A DNA stretch of 38,410 nt from Fidelibacterota bacterium (GTDB lineage: Bacteria > Fidelibacterota > Marinisomatia > Marinisomatales > JAADGP01), in the NCBI GenBank assembly GCA_027021785.1, contig JALUTR010000216.1, positions 1 to 38,410 on the forward strand, in the 5' to 3' direction. Below the pieces are notes generated by a model. That model did no database searches. It saw only the letters and a list, made by a program, of their open reading frames with translations, and was not told where the DNA came from. A program made the translations under genes and the position numbers. Position 1 is the stretch's first letter. Every line of letters starts with the position of its first letter. This document shows, one piece after another, positions 24,689 to 33,717 of this stretch.

Positions 24689-26764
24689 TTATTGTTCCGT
24701 GATGACCAGGTGGTTATCCTGAACCCGTACCCGGGCCTTTATGGCTTCCGGATGTTCGAGCATGAACTTTGACAACGATGCCAATATTTCGCGCCGGATC
24801 ATCCGTTTTATGGGACGGGCGCCATATTCCGGACTATAACCGTGTTTCGTCAGGTAATCATGAACCTCGGGATCAATGATCAATTCCATATTTTGTTGCT
24901 CCAGGACCTTTTTTACCTGCGTCAACTGGAGATCCACTATTTTGCGAATTACGGACTCGTCCAGATCGTTAAACGTCATGATTTCATCGATCCGATTTAA
25001 AAATTCCGGCCGCATATATTTCTTTAACTGGTCAAAGGGCATATTCGAAGTCATAATAATAATCGTGTTTTTAAAATTGACCGTACGCCCCTTGGTATCG
25101 GTCAGTCGGCCGTCATCCAGTATCTGCAATAATATATTTAACACATTCGGATGGGCTTTTTCTATCTCATCGAATAAAATCACGGAGTAAGGTCGGCGAC
25201 GGATTTTCTCTGTTAATTGTCCGCCTTCATCGTAACCAATATACCCCGGCGGACTCCCGATAAGTTTGGCCACCGAATGTTGTTCCATGTATTCACTCAT
25301 GTCGATCCGCACCAGGGCCTTTTCGTCGTCGAACAGAACTTCCGCCAGGGCTTTTGCCAGTTCCGTTTTACCCACACCCGTATTCCCGGTAAACAGGAAA
25401 GACCCCAATGGTCGGGCCTGGTCCGAAACCCCCATTTTGGACATGCGAATAACATCGGCAACCCGCTCGATTGCCGCGTCCTGGCCAATAACCCGTTTCC
25501 GCAACTGATCTTCCAGATGAAGTAATTTTTCCTTCTCGCCGGCGAGCATTTTCGTAACGGGAATCCCGGTCCATTTCGACACAATTTCGGCAATGTCCTC
25601 CGTATCCACTTCCAGTTTCAAAAAGCGGTTATTTTCCAAAGCGGTATTTTCCGCCTCGATCTGTTTTTCGATTTCGGGGATATCACTATACAGTATTTTC
25701 GCCGAAGTCTGGTAGTCTCCTTCCCGTTGGGCTCGTTCGGACTGGATTGTCAATTCTTCCACCTTTTCCTTTAAAGCCTGAATCCTGGCCACCCGCGCTT
25801 TTTCCTGTTCCCAAATTGTGTTCAGTTCTTTCAATTTGGATTTCAGAGCATGAATCTCTTTCTTGACCACTTCCAGCCGATCCTTGGACCGTTGATCTTT
25901 TTCTTTTTTAAGGGCTTCACGTTCCACTTCCAGTTGCAGCAATCGACGACGGGCGTCATCAATCACGGCCGGCGCGGAATTCATTTCCATTCGTATCTTG
26001 GCGGCCGCTTCGTCAACCAGGTCCACCGCTTTATCCGGTAAAAACCGATCGGAAATATAGCGGTCGGAAAGCGTCGCGGCGGCGATTAAAGCCGAGTCTT
26101 TGATCCGTAAACCATGATGCAATTCATACTTGTCCTTGATTCCCCTTAAAATTGTAATGGTGTCTTCCACACTGGGTTCATCAATAAAAACCTGCTGGAA
26201 ACGCCGTTCCAGGGCCGCGTCTTTTTCGATATATTTCTGATATTCACTCAGCGTGGTGGCGCCAATCACCTTCATCCGGCCGCGAGCCAGCTCCGGTTTG
26301 ATCATGTTGGACACATCCATCTGACCTTCGGCGTTTCCGGCGCCGACAATCATGTGCAACTCATCAATGAAAACAATAATTTCGCCATCACTGGCGACAA
26401 CCTGTTTAATAAAATTCTTTAACCGCTCCTCGAATTGTCCCCGGTACATGGCCCCGGCCACCATAGCGCTCAGGTCCAGGGTAATCAGTTGTTTGTTCTT
26501 GATATTTTCAGGGACATCTCCCTCCACAATCCGTCGGGCCAATCCTTCCACAACGGTGGTTTTCCCCGTCCCCGGTTCTCCGATCAGAACCGGATTGTTT
26601 TTCGTACGGCGGGATAAAATCTGGATAATCCGACGGATCTCCTCTTCCCGTCCGATAACGGGATCAATTTTCCCCTCCTGGGCTAACCTGGTTAAGTTAA
26701 TCCCATACTTCTCAATAGCATTGACACCTTCTTCAGGATTGAATTGTTGTGCTGTTTGATTCAT
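24689..26764 (-). CDS. clpB: ClpB/Hsp104-type AAA+ disaggregase lacking the N-terminal domain
   Basis: A 691-residue two-ring AAA+ unfoldase that would extract proteins from aggregates with DnaK. D1: Walker A GEPGTGKT, Walker B IIVFIDELH, pore loop AGAMYRGQFEERL. Middle domain: a full-length coiled coil (QLEVEREALKKEKDQ... to EIVSKWTGIP) that defines ClpB rather than ClpA/C. D2: Walker A GNTGVGKT, Walker B VILFDEIEKAH, pore loop GYIGYDEGG. Typical ClpB is about 860 residues. The entire N-domain (roughly 140 residues) is absent, and the segment between TSN and RPEFLNR in D2 is about 10 residues instead of about 30. The ATG at 26764 has a strong AGGAG 5 nt upstream, so the short form is the real product. 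Catalytic residues are intact. Confidence 0.92.
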   Translation of the reverse strand: MNQTAQQFNPEEGVNAIEKYGINLTRLAQEGKIDPVIGREEEIRRIIQILSRRTKNNPVLIGEPGTGKTTVVEGLARRIVEGDVPENIKNKQLITLDLSAMVAGAMYRGQFEERLKNFIKQVVASDGEIIVFIDELHMIVGAGNAEGQMDVSNMIKPELARGRMKVIGATTLSEYQKYIEKDAALERRFQQVFIDEPSVEDTITILRGIKDKYELHHGLRIKDSALIAAATLSDRYISDRFLPDKAVDLVDEAAAKIRMEMNSAPAVIDDARRRLLQLEVEREALKKEKDQRSKDRLEVVKKEIHALKSKLKELNTIWEQEKARVARIQALKEKVEELTIQSERAQREGDYQTSAKILYSDIPEIEKQIEAENTALENNRFLKLEVDTEDIAEIVSKWTGIPVTKMLAGEKEKLLHLEDQLRKRVIGQDAAIERVADVIRMSKMGVSDQARPLGSFLFTGNTGVGKTELAKALAEVLFDDEKALVRIDMSEYMEQHSVAKLIGSPPGYIGYDEGGQLTEKIRRRPYSVILFDEIEKAHPNVLNILLQILDDGRLTDTKGRTVNFKNTIIIMTSNMPFDQLKKYMRPEFLNRIDEIMTFNDLDESVIRKIVDLQLTQVKKVLEQQNMELIIDPEVHDYLTKHGYSPEYGARPIKRMIRREILASLSKFMLEHPEAIKARVRVQDNHLVITEQ

Positions 26765-26842
26765 AATACTCCTCTCATTTTGCCCTCCCGTCCCTGCAGA
26801 TAGGGTGCCAACAAACTTATTACGTCATATATCCAGAGATCA

Positions 26843-26870
26843 TTGTCAAGATGACAACTGACTCTGACAA
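26843..26870. promoter_or_regulatory. TTGTCA/TGACAA inverted and direct repeats upstream of clpB
   Basis: A perfect 15-bp palindrome, TTGTCA-AGA-TGACAA (26843-26857), is followed by a third half-site TGACAA at 26865-26870, about 80-105 bp upstream of the clpB ATG. On the minus strand this places TTGACA as a possible -35 element. The array resembles an operator that overlaps a promoter. It is not a CIRCE element. No -10 is at an ideal distance, so the promoter reading is tentative. Confidence 0.45.
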
Positions 26871-27033
26871 TATCCCTCACAAGGTGTTGTTAAAGAAAGA
26901 TAAAGGAAGCCGCCCGAATACCGTTTTTACTCCGGCCGGCACATAACCATCCGATTTACGTCGCTATTTGCGGTTTGGATTCCCGTTGCAGTAATCCAAC
27001 GGACGATTTAGGTCCATAACATGCGTCAGTTCT

Positions 27034-29982
27034 TTATATCGGAAGTTTTTCCCTCGATGAATCCGCTTTCCCGGCATATTTGAAAAACATCGTGAATTCA
27101 GTGCCGACACCCTTTTTGCTTTTAACCTTTATTGAGACATGATTCATATCAAGGTACTGTTTGACTAAGGCCAAACCAAGACCCACGCCCTGGAATCTCT
27201 TGGTATACCCCGTGCTTTCCTGAGAAAAAATCGTGAATATTTGTTTCAGATATTCCTTCGACATGCCAATACCCGTATCCCGGACCGAAAGCGCCAATTG
27301 CTCACCTTTACTTTTCAATGAAATTTCTACCCCGCCTTTTTCTGTATATTTTATGGCATTGTCCACGATATTGGAAACGGCCTGGGTGATACAATAGGCA
27401 TCGGCTTTGATCATTGGGTTCTTTGCTGTTGCCTTAAAAGTCAATTTAAGACCTTTATTTTCAGCCAGGCTGTGCATTTCGGTGATCACATTTTTTACCA
27501 CTTGTTCCAGATTCAAGAGCCTGGGTTTTAATTCCATCGTTCCGGTCTCAATCTGGGACATATCAAGGATTTCATGCACGGTGCGCATCAACCGGTTACC
27601 GCTGTTTCTGATTATTTCAAAGAAACTTCTTTCCTCGGGACCGACATCAGGTCCTATTCTCTGTTCCAGCAAATCCGTGAATCCCAGTATGGCGTTGAGA
27701 GGGGTTCGTATTTCATGCGACATGTTCGCTAAAAACAGCGATTTTACCTTTTCCGCCTGTTGCGCCTTAACCAATGCCTGTTTCAGCTCCCGATTAATTC
27801 TTTTGCTTTCGGTTACATCACGAATTATTCCCTGATATCCGATTATTTTCCCCCTGGCTCCTCGACGAACAACGGCCGATATCAGGCAAACCATGTCGGT
27901 CCCGTCTTTTTTACGCAACACGGCTTCAAAATCTTCAACATATCCCACCGTATCAATCTCTTTAATGAATCGCTTGCGTTCAGCGGGATTCGCATAAAGA
28001 TGCGCAACATGTAATCCGATCATTTCATCCCGGGAATAACCAAAGAGATTAAGGCCCGCCCGGTTCATTTCCACAATGGTCCCCTTCTTTTCCGAAATAT
28101 AGATCGCATCCCGTGACTCTTCAAACAGGGTGCGAAATTTTTCCTCCGCTTGTTTGCGTTCGATCAGCTCCCGTTGGACCTCACTGTATAAACGTGTGTT
28201 CTGGATAGCGATTGCCGACACACTTGCCATTCCGCTCAATAAGGAAACATCTCCCGCCGAGTAAGCATTCGGTTGTTTACTTTGGACCTGCAATATACCG
28301 ATTACTTTTTTCGCTATTTTCATGGGGACCAAAACAGCGGAATTCGTCGTATCGGTTCTTTCTTTTACCGGCGGAAGCCCCCGTTTTACCGTTCCATCGT
28401 TCCCGATGTTGTAAACCGTTTTTACTCTTTCGACCGCTTTGCGCCAATCGGTGCAATTCATCGGTTCCCCGGTACGAATAACCTCACTCTGAATACCGTA
28501 ACCTTCTTTTTCGAGGGGAATCGGAGGAAAATTTTCCGCCTTTCGCACTTTACCATCAATAACCACGAAACCCGCCCTGATTAACTTTTCTTTCGAATCA
28601 TAGTAGGAAATAATAAAAGCGCCGATATCCAATAACCGACTTACATGTTTATAGATAATCCTGTAAATCTTTTCAAGGTCATGCTGCACTTCACCCAAAG
28701 CCAGTGCCAATTGGTTAATCGCCACCTGTTGTTCTAATAATTTTTTCTCCTTTTCTTCGGCTTTTTTACGGTCGGTGATATCATGGATCGTACCGACCAT
28801 CCCGGTCAGGCCACCCTGCCCGTCCTTAATGACTGCTATGGAGAATAACGCCGGGAATATCGTACCGTTTTTCCTTTTAAAATAAAAATCATCCCTTATC
28901 AGATACCCTTTCTCGAACAATTCACTAAAATGAGAAGCCTTGTCGTTCTCGGTATACATTTGTTCCGGTATTATTATTGAACAACTTTTTCCAACCAGTT
29001 CATCGGGAGTAAAACCCAGCACCCTGGCAGTTGATTCATTACAGGACACGATCCTGTAATCCATATCCACAATGACGATTGCGTCAAGGATCGTATTCAG
29101 TGTTGTTGTAAGCAGCTTATTGGATTTACTCAGGGATTCCTCAGCCTGCTTTGCTTCCGTTATATCCAACAGGGTTCCCACGATAGCCGGTTTTCCCCGG
29201 TAAACCGTCCGGGAACCATAGACTTCAACAATAATCGTTTGCTTATCTTTGGTTATTCCCCGGAATTGATAACGAATAGCCTCGACCTTTCCCGTTATCC
29301 GTTTCTTCATGTATTTTTCCACCATGGGCCAATCCTCGGGCAGGGTCAGATCCCGGGGACCTTTCCGATCAATTAATTCATTGGTGGAATAGCCAAACAA
29401 CTCGGCCACTTTTGGATTCACATATTTAAATATTCCATCCTGGATCAGATAAATACCCACCAACGATTTTTCGGCAATTCCCCTGAATTTACTCTCCGAT
29501 TCACGAATTGCCGTTTCGGCCTTTTTTCGTTCCGTAATATCACGGATAATGGCTCTGGCCCCAACGATCTTATCATCTTCAATCTGGGGGGAGGCGCTTA
29601 CTTCAACATCGATCCGGACTCCCTGCTTGGTTCTCAGGGCGGTTTCATAGGCCTTAACCTTTTTACCACTTAATACTTTTTTGAACATTTCAGACGTTAT
29701 TAAACGATAATCGGGGTGAACAATATCAACTAACGGTTTTCCGACAATTTCCCTTTTTTTATACCCCAGAGTTTTTAATTCCGCCGGATTTGCGTCGACT
29801 ATCCTGCCGTTCATATCCACTATGTGGATCATATCGGTTACTTCATTGAAAAGACTTCGATACTTTTCCTTACTTCTTCTTAAGGCATCCTCGGTCTTTT
29901 CCAACCAGACAATGCGTTTCCGGAGTTGAAGAAGTTGTTCCTGCAACTCTTCTCTCGTATTATGGATACGTTCCAATTTCAC
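27034..29982 (-). CDS. Soluble multi-PAS/GAF sensor histidine kinase
   Basis: A 982-residue hybrid-free histidine kinase with no transmembrane segment. After a coiled N-terminus, PAS domains occupy about 40-155, 163-278, 287-405 and 615-728. Each ends in the DIT-like PAC motif (RDITERKKAE, LDITEAKQAE, HDITDRKKAE, RDVTESKRIN). A GAF domain lies at about 420-600 (AINQLALALGEVQHDLEKIYRII...AVLVPMKIAKKVIGILQVQSK). HisKA follows, with the phospho-acceptor H756 in ANMSHEIRTPLNAI, then HATPase_c with the N-box NIVDNAIKY (871-879), DTGIGMS and GVGLGLALV. All catalytic boxes are present. It probably senses a cytoplasmic or redox signal; the ligand is unknown. It starts at GTG with AAGGGAGG upstream. 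There is no receiver domain; an orphan receiver lies at 12790-13179. Confidence 0.95.
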   Translation of the reverse strand: MKLERIHNTREELQEQLLQLRKRIVWLEKTEDALRRSKEKYRSLFNEVTDMIHIVDMNGRIVDANPAELKTLGYKKREIVGKPLVDIVHPDYRLITSEMFKKVLSGKKVKAYETALRTKQGVRIDVEVSASPQIEDDKIVGARAIIRDITERKKAETAIRESESKFRGIAEKSLVGIYLIQDGIFKYVNPKVAELFGYSTNELIDRKGPRDLTLPEDWPMVEKYMKKRITGKVEAIRYQFRGITKDKQTIIVEVYGSRTVYRGKPAIVGTLLDITEAKQAEESLSKSNKLLTTTLNTILDAIVIVDMDYRIVSCNESTARVLGFTPDELVGKSCSIIIPEQMYTENDKASHFSELFEKGYLIRDDFYFKRKNGTIFPALFSIAVIKDGQGGLTGMVGTIHDITDRKKAEEKEKKLLEQQVAINQLALALGEVQHDLEKIYRIIYKHVSRLLDIGAFIISYYDSKEKLIRAGFVVIDGKVRKAENFPPIPLEKEGYGIQSEVIRTGEPMNCTDWRKAVERVKTVYNIGNDGTVKRGLPPVKERTDTTNSAVLVPMKIAKKVIGILQVQSKQPNAYSAGDVSLLSGMASVSAIAIQNTRLYSEVQRELIERKQAEEKFRTLFEESRDAIYISEKKGTIVEMNRAGLNLFGYSRDEMIGLHVAHLYANPAERKRFIKEIDTVGYVEDFEAVLRKKDGTDMVCLISAVVRRGARGKIIGYQGIIRDVTESKRINRELKQALVKAQQAEKVKSLFLANMSHEIRTPLNAILGFTDLLEQRIGPDVGPEERSFFEIIRNSGNRLMRTVHEILDMSQIETGTMELKPRLLNLEQVVKNVITEMHSLAENKGLKLTFKATAKNPMIKADAYCITQAVSNIVDNAIKYTEKGGVEISLKSKGEQLALSVRDTGIGMSKEYLKQIFTIFSQESTGYTKRFQGVGLGLALVKQYLDMNHVSIKVKSKKGVGTEFTMFFKYAGKADSSREKLPI

Positions 29983-30593
29983 CCTCCCTTCCTAAACACC
30001 AAACCACGGTATACGACTAAATCTCTTTGTTCCACCGAACAATCACTTCTCCATTCCTTCAATCCGTTATGCGAATTATACAGTTCCCCCGGAAAACCGG
30101 GTTGGAATATTGAGAAGTTAATTGTTTTTATACGTTCTGTACTCCCCTCAACTTTTAAGTATGAAAATAATTAAATTTTCTAACCCGGACATTTCAGTTG
30201 TAATGGAATGGAATAATCAGGTCAAACAGCGTAAAATATGAACAAATTAATTTACATGTTTAGCGGTCATTTCCGCACTAATTAATAACCCCGCGCTTAT
30301 GTTTTTCCACTTTACCAATATTATCCGTCGGTTTGTACCGTGTTGGTTTTGTTTCTTTAAGAGGTTTGAGTTGGGAAGAATTCGGGTTGCGATGTTGAAA
30401 GGAACATTTATGATATCCAATATTCAGATCTTTACTCTGCTTAACTTGGATATTATCCTCATGGGTGTCCTCCCGAAAAATCATGTTAACTTATAAGATT
30501 ATGCCGATTGTTCCCCATCGCTCGTGAGTATTTTTTATTTTCAATAACCTTGCGTTCTTTGCGTCTTTGCGGTGGTAATCAGGCTGAATGCGC
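29983..30593. other. Intergenic spacer carrying an R2 repeat
   Basis: 611 bp without a credible gene between the propeller protein stop and the kinase start (both minus strand). Two small overlapping frames at 30278-30496 on opposite strands are AT-rich and not protein-like. The right end contains the R2 copy at 30548-30577. The left end (29983-30180) should hold the kinase promoter; no consensus is evident. Confidence 0.55.
30548..30577 (+). repeat. R2 dispersed repeat, copy 3
   Basis: The plus strand reads CCTTGCGTTCTTTGCGTCTT then TGCGGTGGTA, the clearest version of the family, made of phased CTTTGCG words. It lies 17 bp past the stop of the minus-strand propeller gene, in the same position and orientation as copy 2 relative to the permease stop. 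On the minus strand it runs into an A/T-rich tract (GGTTATTGAAAATAAAAAA). Confidence 0.65.
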
Positions 30594-33134
30594 TTATCTG
30601 GGATTTGTATGGAGGTCAATTTTCTTTTTCAAATCGGCTAATTGTTGCTGCAACTGCTCATTTTCCTCTTTCAGTTCGGCCATTCTCAGTTCGCGCCCTA
30701 CGGTTAGTTTATACCACTGTTCCAATTCTTCCAACCTCTCAATCGCCGCCTTTTCCGCTTGTTCGCGATCCAGTATTTCCCGACTTAGCCGCTTATTTGC
30801 CTGCAATAATTCTTTTGTCCTTTCACGGACCTTTTTTTCCAATAAAAGGTTCCGTTGATCAAGGAGCTTCATCCTCCCTTTCACTGCCCCCCAAATAAGC
30901 AATAAGATTGTTGTAATCAGAATCAATTTTGCCCACCAGGTTCCCCACCACGGTTCCAGTATCCGAAAGGATAACGACACGGGAGTTTCACTCCAAACTC
31001 CGCGGGAGCCTCTTGACTGCAACAGAAACGTGTATTTCCCGTATGGCAGGTGTGGATATGTCACGTATGTTTCCTTGACGGGCAAGCTCCAACCACTGTC
31101 AATATTCATTAATTTATATCGATAGCGCACACTTTCGGGATTCCCCAGGTCAATCCCGATAAATTTGATCGTTACGTCATTATGTCGGTAATCGAAAACC
31201 AGATTGCTAAAATCGCTGATCGTCTTGCCGTTGTTTTGTATAGACAGGATGTATGTTTCCGGCCGGATTTGCGAGGGGAAACTTTTTTGCTTTCGATATT
31301 TTACCAATCCACCGATCCCTCCGAACCAAAGATTTCCTTCTCGATCCTGATAAAAGGAAGATATATTAAATTCGGAAGTAACCAGGCCCGTTCGCATATT
31401 AAATACCTTAACCTGATTATCCCGCCTTTGAAATAATCCGTGGCTGGTTCCGAACCAGATTCCATCCTCCTTGGTCGGCAATATTTCCCAAACCGTATGA
31501 CGCTTGGTGAAGACGGGGATAATCTTTTCTCCGTCCCACTTATAGGCGCCTTTCGAGGAAGCAAAATAGATATTCCCTTCCCCGTCTCTTGAAATACCGA
31601 AAAATTTCTCAGGGAAATTGGGCGAAGGCGGATCCAATTTGACCCACTTGCCGTTTTCTAAATACCAAAGTCCCTGACCATTTGTGGCTAACCACAATAA
31701 CCCGTTTGTATCTTTTTCCAGGGCCCAGAAAGAATATTTTCGATCTTTTAAATTATAGGTTATTTCCGTCACGCTATCGCCGACAACCCGGTAGAGATTT
31801 TGATAGGCGGTGATATAAATATCCTTATCTCTCGTCAGCGTAATTCTCCTCAGGGTTTTGTCATCCAATTGATTGCTGATTTCATTTCTCAGAGGGATGC
31901 CATTATTCAAAATAATCAACCCCTTCGACGTCGCGCCCCATATTTGATCCTGAATAACCTGGATATGTTTGATCCCCATGTACTTTTCCAGCAGTGGCGA
32001 ACGGATTGGAATAAATCGGTTTCTTTTAAGCTGGTATATTCCTTTGCTTTGGGTACCGACCCAAATTGTGCCGTCACTTGTTTGACAAACACCGGTGATA
32101 TAAGGATCAACCAGTCCGTCACTTTTCGAAAAATTCACAAATTGACGTTGGGTTATTCTGGATAAGCCGTTGGCGGTGCCGATAAAAATAGTCCCATACT
32201 CATCGATGAAAGTACAGGTTGCTCTGAAGGAAGGAAGCCCGGAATCGTAATCCAATATCTCGACCACTTTGCGGTTTTTTACATGGATTAATCCCCCGCC
32301 ATTATTGGCCGTACTGACCCAAACATTATTTTCGTCTTCTTCCAAAATATGAAATACAAATCGTTCTTCACCCGGGGTATTCAGCAGCGTGGTATCTTTT
32401 TCACCGCCAAGAATAAATATACCCTTTTTGGTACCAATCCAAATTTCACCATTTGAACGTGGTAATATGTAACGGACATAGTTGGCCGGCAAACCGTCGT
32501 CAACCGTAAAAACAATTCCCGGAACATTGTCCCTGATTTTCTGAACACCGTTCCTGTAAGTTCCGACCCAGATATTTCCCCCGGTATCGATTGCTCCGGA
32601 AATAACCTCTTCCGACACCAACCCGTCGGCAAGTCCCAGATTTGTTATCGTTGTATCCTCAAATATATAAAGACCACCCGGTTCCGCCCCCAGGAGCACC
32701 CGACCATCTTTCCCCTGATAAAGGAAGTTAATATTTGCGCGCGGGTAACGTTCATCGAATATGATCCTGGACGTGCTGTCGCCTTTTAATTCCCACAATC
32801 CTTCGGTCGCTTCCGCAATCCAGAGAACACCCGGTTCTTTCTCGATGATTCCCCTGACCAGGGAAAACGGGAATCCCTCGTATGAGGTATAAGGACGAAT
32901 ATTAGCCCCATCATAGCGGGCCAGCCCGCCAAGCGTACCCAACCACAGAAATCCCTTCGAGTCCTTTAAAATAGCGGAAATGGTACTTTGGGGCAATCCA
33001 TCGTCAACGGTCAGGGATTTGAATGGGTATGTGACCCCGAATAAGATGTTTGCCATTAACAAACACAACAACATTATTTTGTGTTTTGTGAATGACCACG
33101 GTCTATTGCTAAGGTACTGTGTGAGATTTCTCAT
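30594..33134 (-). CDS. Reg_prop propeller/Y_Y_Y membrane sensor without output domain
   Basis: An 846-residue periplasmic-facing sensor. Signal or anchor segment HKIMLLCLLMANILFGV, then two seven-bladed-type Reg_prop repeats: about 14 copies of the DGLP-Q-S/GxxWxGT pattern (VDDGLPQSTISAILKDSKGFLWLGTLGGLARYDG, WVGTYRNGVQKI, IWIGTKKGIFIL, LWFGGIGGLVKY). A Y_Y_Y domain follows at about 665-725 (VTIKFIGIDLGNPESVRYRYKL, YGKYTFLLQSRGSRGVWSE), a transmembrane helix at about 734-752, and a cytoplasmic coiled coil to the end. The usual histidine kinase, GGDEF or AraC output is missing. The C-terminus (RLEELEQWYKLTVGRELRMAELKEE) matches coiled tails of PAS/GAF sensors, so it probably docks onto a partner kinase. 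The neighbouring kinase gene is a candidate. Confidence 0.9.
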   Translation of the reverse strand: MRNLTQYLSNRPWSFTKHKIMLLCLLMANILFGVTYPFKSLTVDDGLPQSTISAILKDSKGFLWLGTLGGLARYDGANIRPYTSYEGFPFSLVRGIIEKEPGVLWIAEATEGLWELKGDSTSRIIFDERYPRANINFLYQGKDGRVLLGAEPGGLYIFEDTTITNLGLADGLVSEEVISGAIDTGGNIWVGTYRNGVQKIRDNVPGIVFTVDDGLPANYVRYILPRSNGEIWIGTKKGIFILGGEKDTTLLNTPGEERFVFHILEEDENNVWVSTANNGGGLIHVKNRKVVEILDYDSGLPSFRATCTFIDEYGTIFIGTANGLSRITQRQFVNFSKSDGLVDPYITGVCQTSDGTIWVGTQSKGIYQLKRNRFIPIRSPLLEKYMGIKHIQVIQDQIWGATSKGLIILNNGIPLRNEISNQLDDKTLRRITLTRDKDIYITAYQNLYRVVGDSVTEITYNLKDRKYSFWALEKDTNGLLWLATNGQGLWYLENGKWVKLDPPSPNFPEKFFGISRDGEGNIYFASSKGAYKWDGEKIIPVFTKRHTVWEILPTKEDGIWFGTSHGLFQRRDNQVKVFNMRTGLVTSEFNISSFYQDREGNLWFGGIGGLVKYRKQKSFPSQIRPETYILSIQNNGKTISDFSNLVFDYRHNDVTIKFIGIDLGNPESVRYRYKLMNIDSGWSLPVKETYVTYPHLPYGKYTFLLQSRGSRGVWSETPVSLSFRILEPWWGTWWAKLILITTILLLIWGAVKGRMKLLDQRNLLLEKKVRERTKELLQANKRLSREILDREQAEKAAIERLEELEQWYKLTVGRELRMAELKEENEQLQQQLADLKKKIDLHTNPR

Positions 33135-33717
33135 TCGAATTAAATGGGGATAATGGAATCGATACCCGGGAATTCCGTTGACGGTTTTCCGTCATGAGTC
33201 CTTGTATCATTTAATGCAAACGTTTGCATACACCAAATGTATTCAATCACTATTAAAAGCACAACAATCAATTATTATATGCTAATAGCGAAGAAGAGTC
33301 AATTCAATGGGAATGTTCCATCAACAATAAGTCGCAGCGATGGGGGCCGAATTTGAAGAGCCAATCCGTCGGCTGACGGAAAACGAAGCGAAATCACGAC
33401 GGATGGACGGATGGCAGGAAACCAATCCGTCAGTTAACCGAAAAGCCGGTCTAAGGAGAAAATAAGAAAAATATAATTTATCGATTATCATCCCGCGGCG
33501 GGTTAGTTTTCATCGCTCGTCTTTCGTCTCTTGTCTCCTGAACCCAAAATGTCCATTGAAAAAAACATTTTATTGAAGGCCGAATATAACCGGGGCATTA
33601 CCGTTTACAAATACCATATAAAGAAAAACGCCTCTTAAAAAAGAGACGTTATTTTTCATAAACCGCTTAATAGTGGTCCGGTTATTTAAACATCCCGATC
33701 GTGAAAAAACACTATTT
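33135..33717. other. Spacer with small repeats and a terminator
   Basis: 583 bp with no credible gene. It holds a duplicated 23-bp word at 33361-33383 and 33422-33444 (CCAATCCGTC with a matching tail, 19 of 23 positions identical, 61-bp period). A TCGTCTTTCGTCTCTTGTCT microrepeat is near 33516-33535. The terminator at 33627-33650 lies at the glycan-operon end, and the upstream region of the propeller gene is at the left edge. Confidence 0.55.
33627..33650 (-). terminator. Intrinsic terminator of the glycan operon
   Basis: On the minus strand AACGTCTCTT pairs with AAGAGGCGTT around TTTT, with every position paired in RNA because T over G forms a wobble, followed by TTTCTTTA. On the plus strand the same position is a C-A mismatch. 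This shows the hairpin works in minus-strand RNA. It lies 68 bp beyond the stop at 33718. Confidence 0.8.

Noticed and set aside
30278-30496. Two small overlapping frames on opposite strands
   Set aside because: Short, AT-rich, no ribosome site and no recognisable protein pattern.
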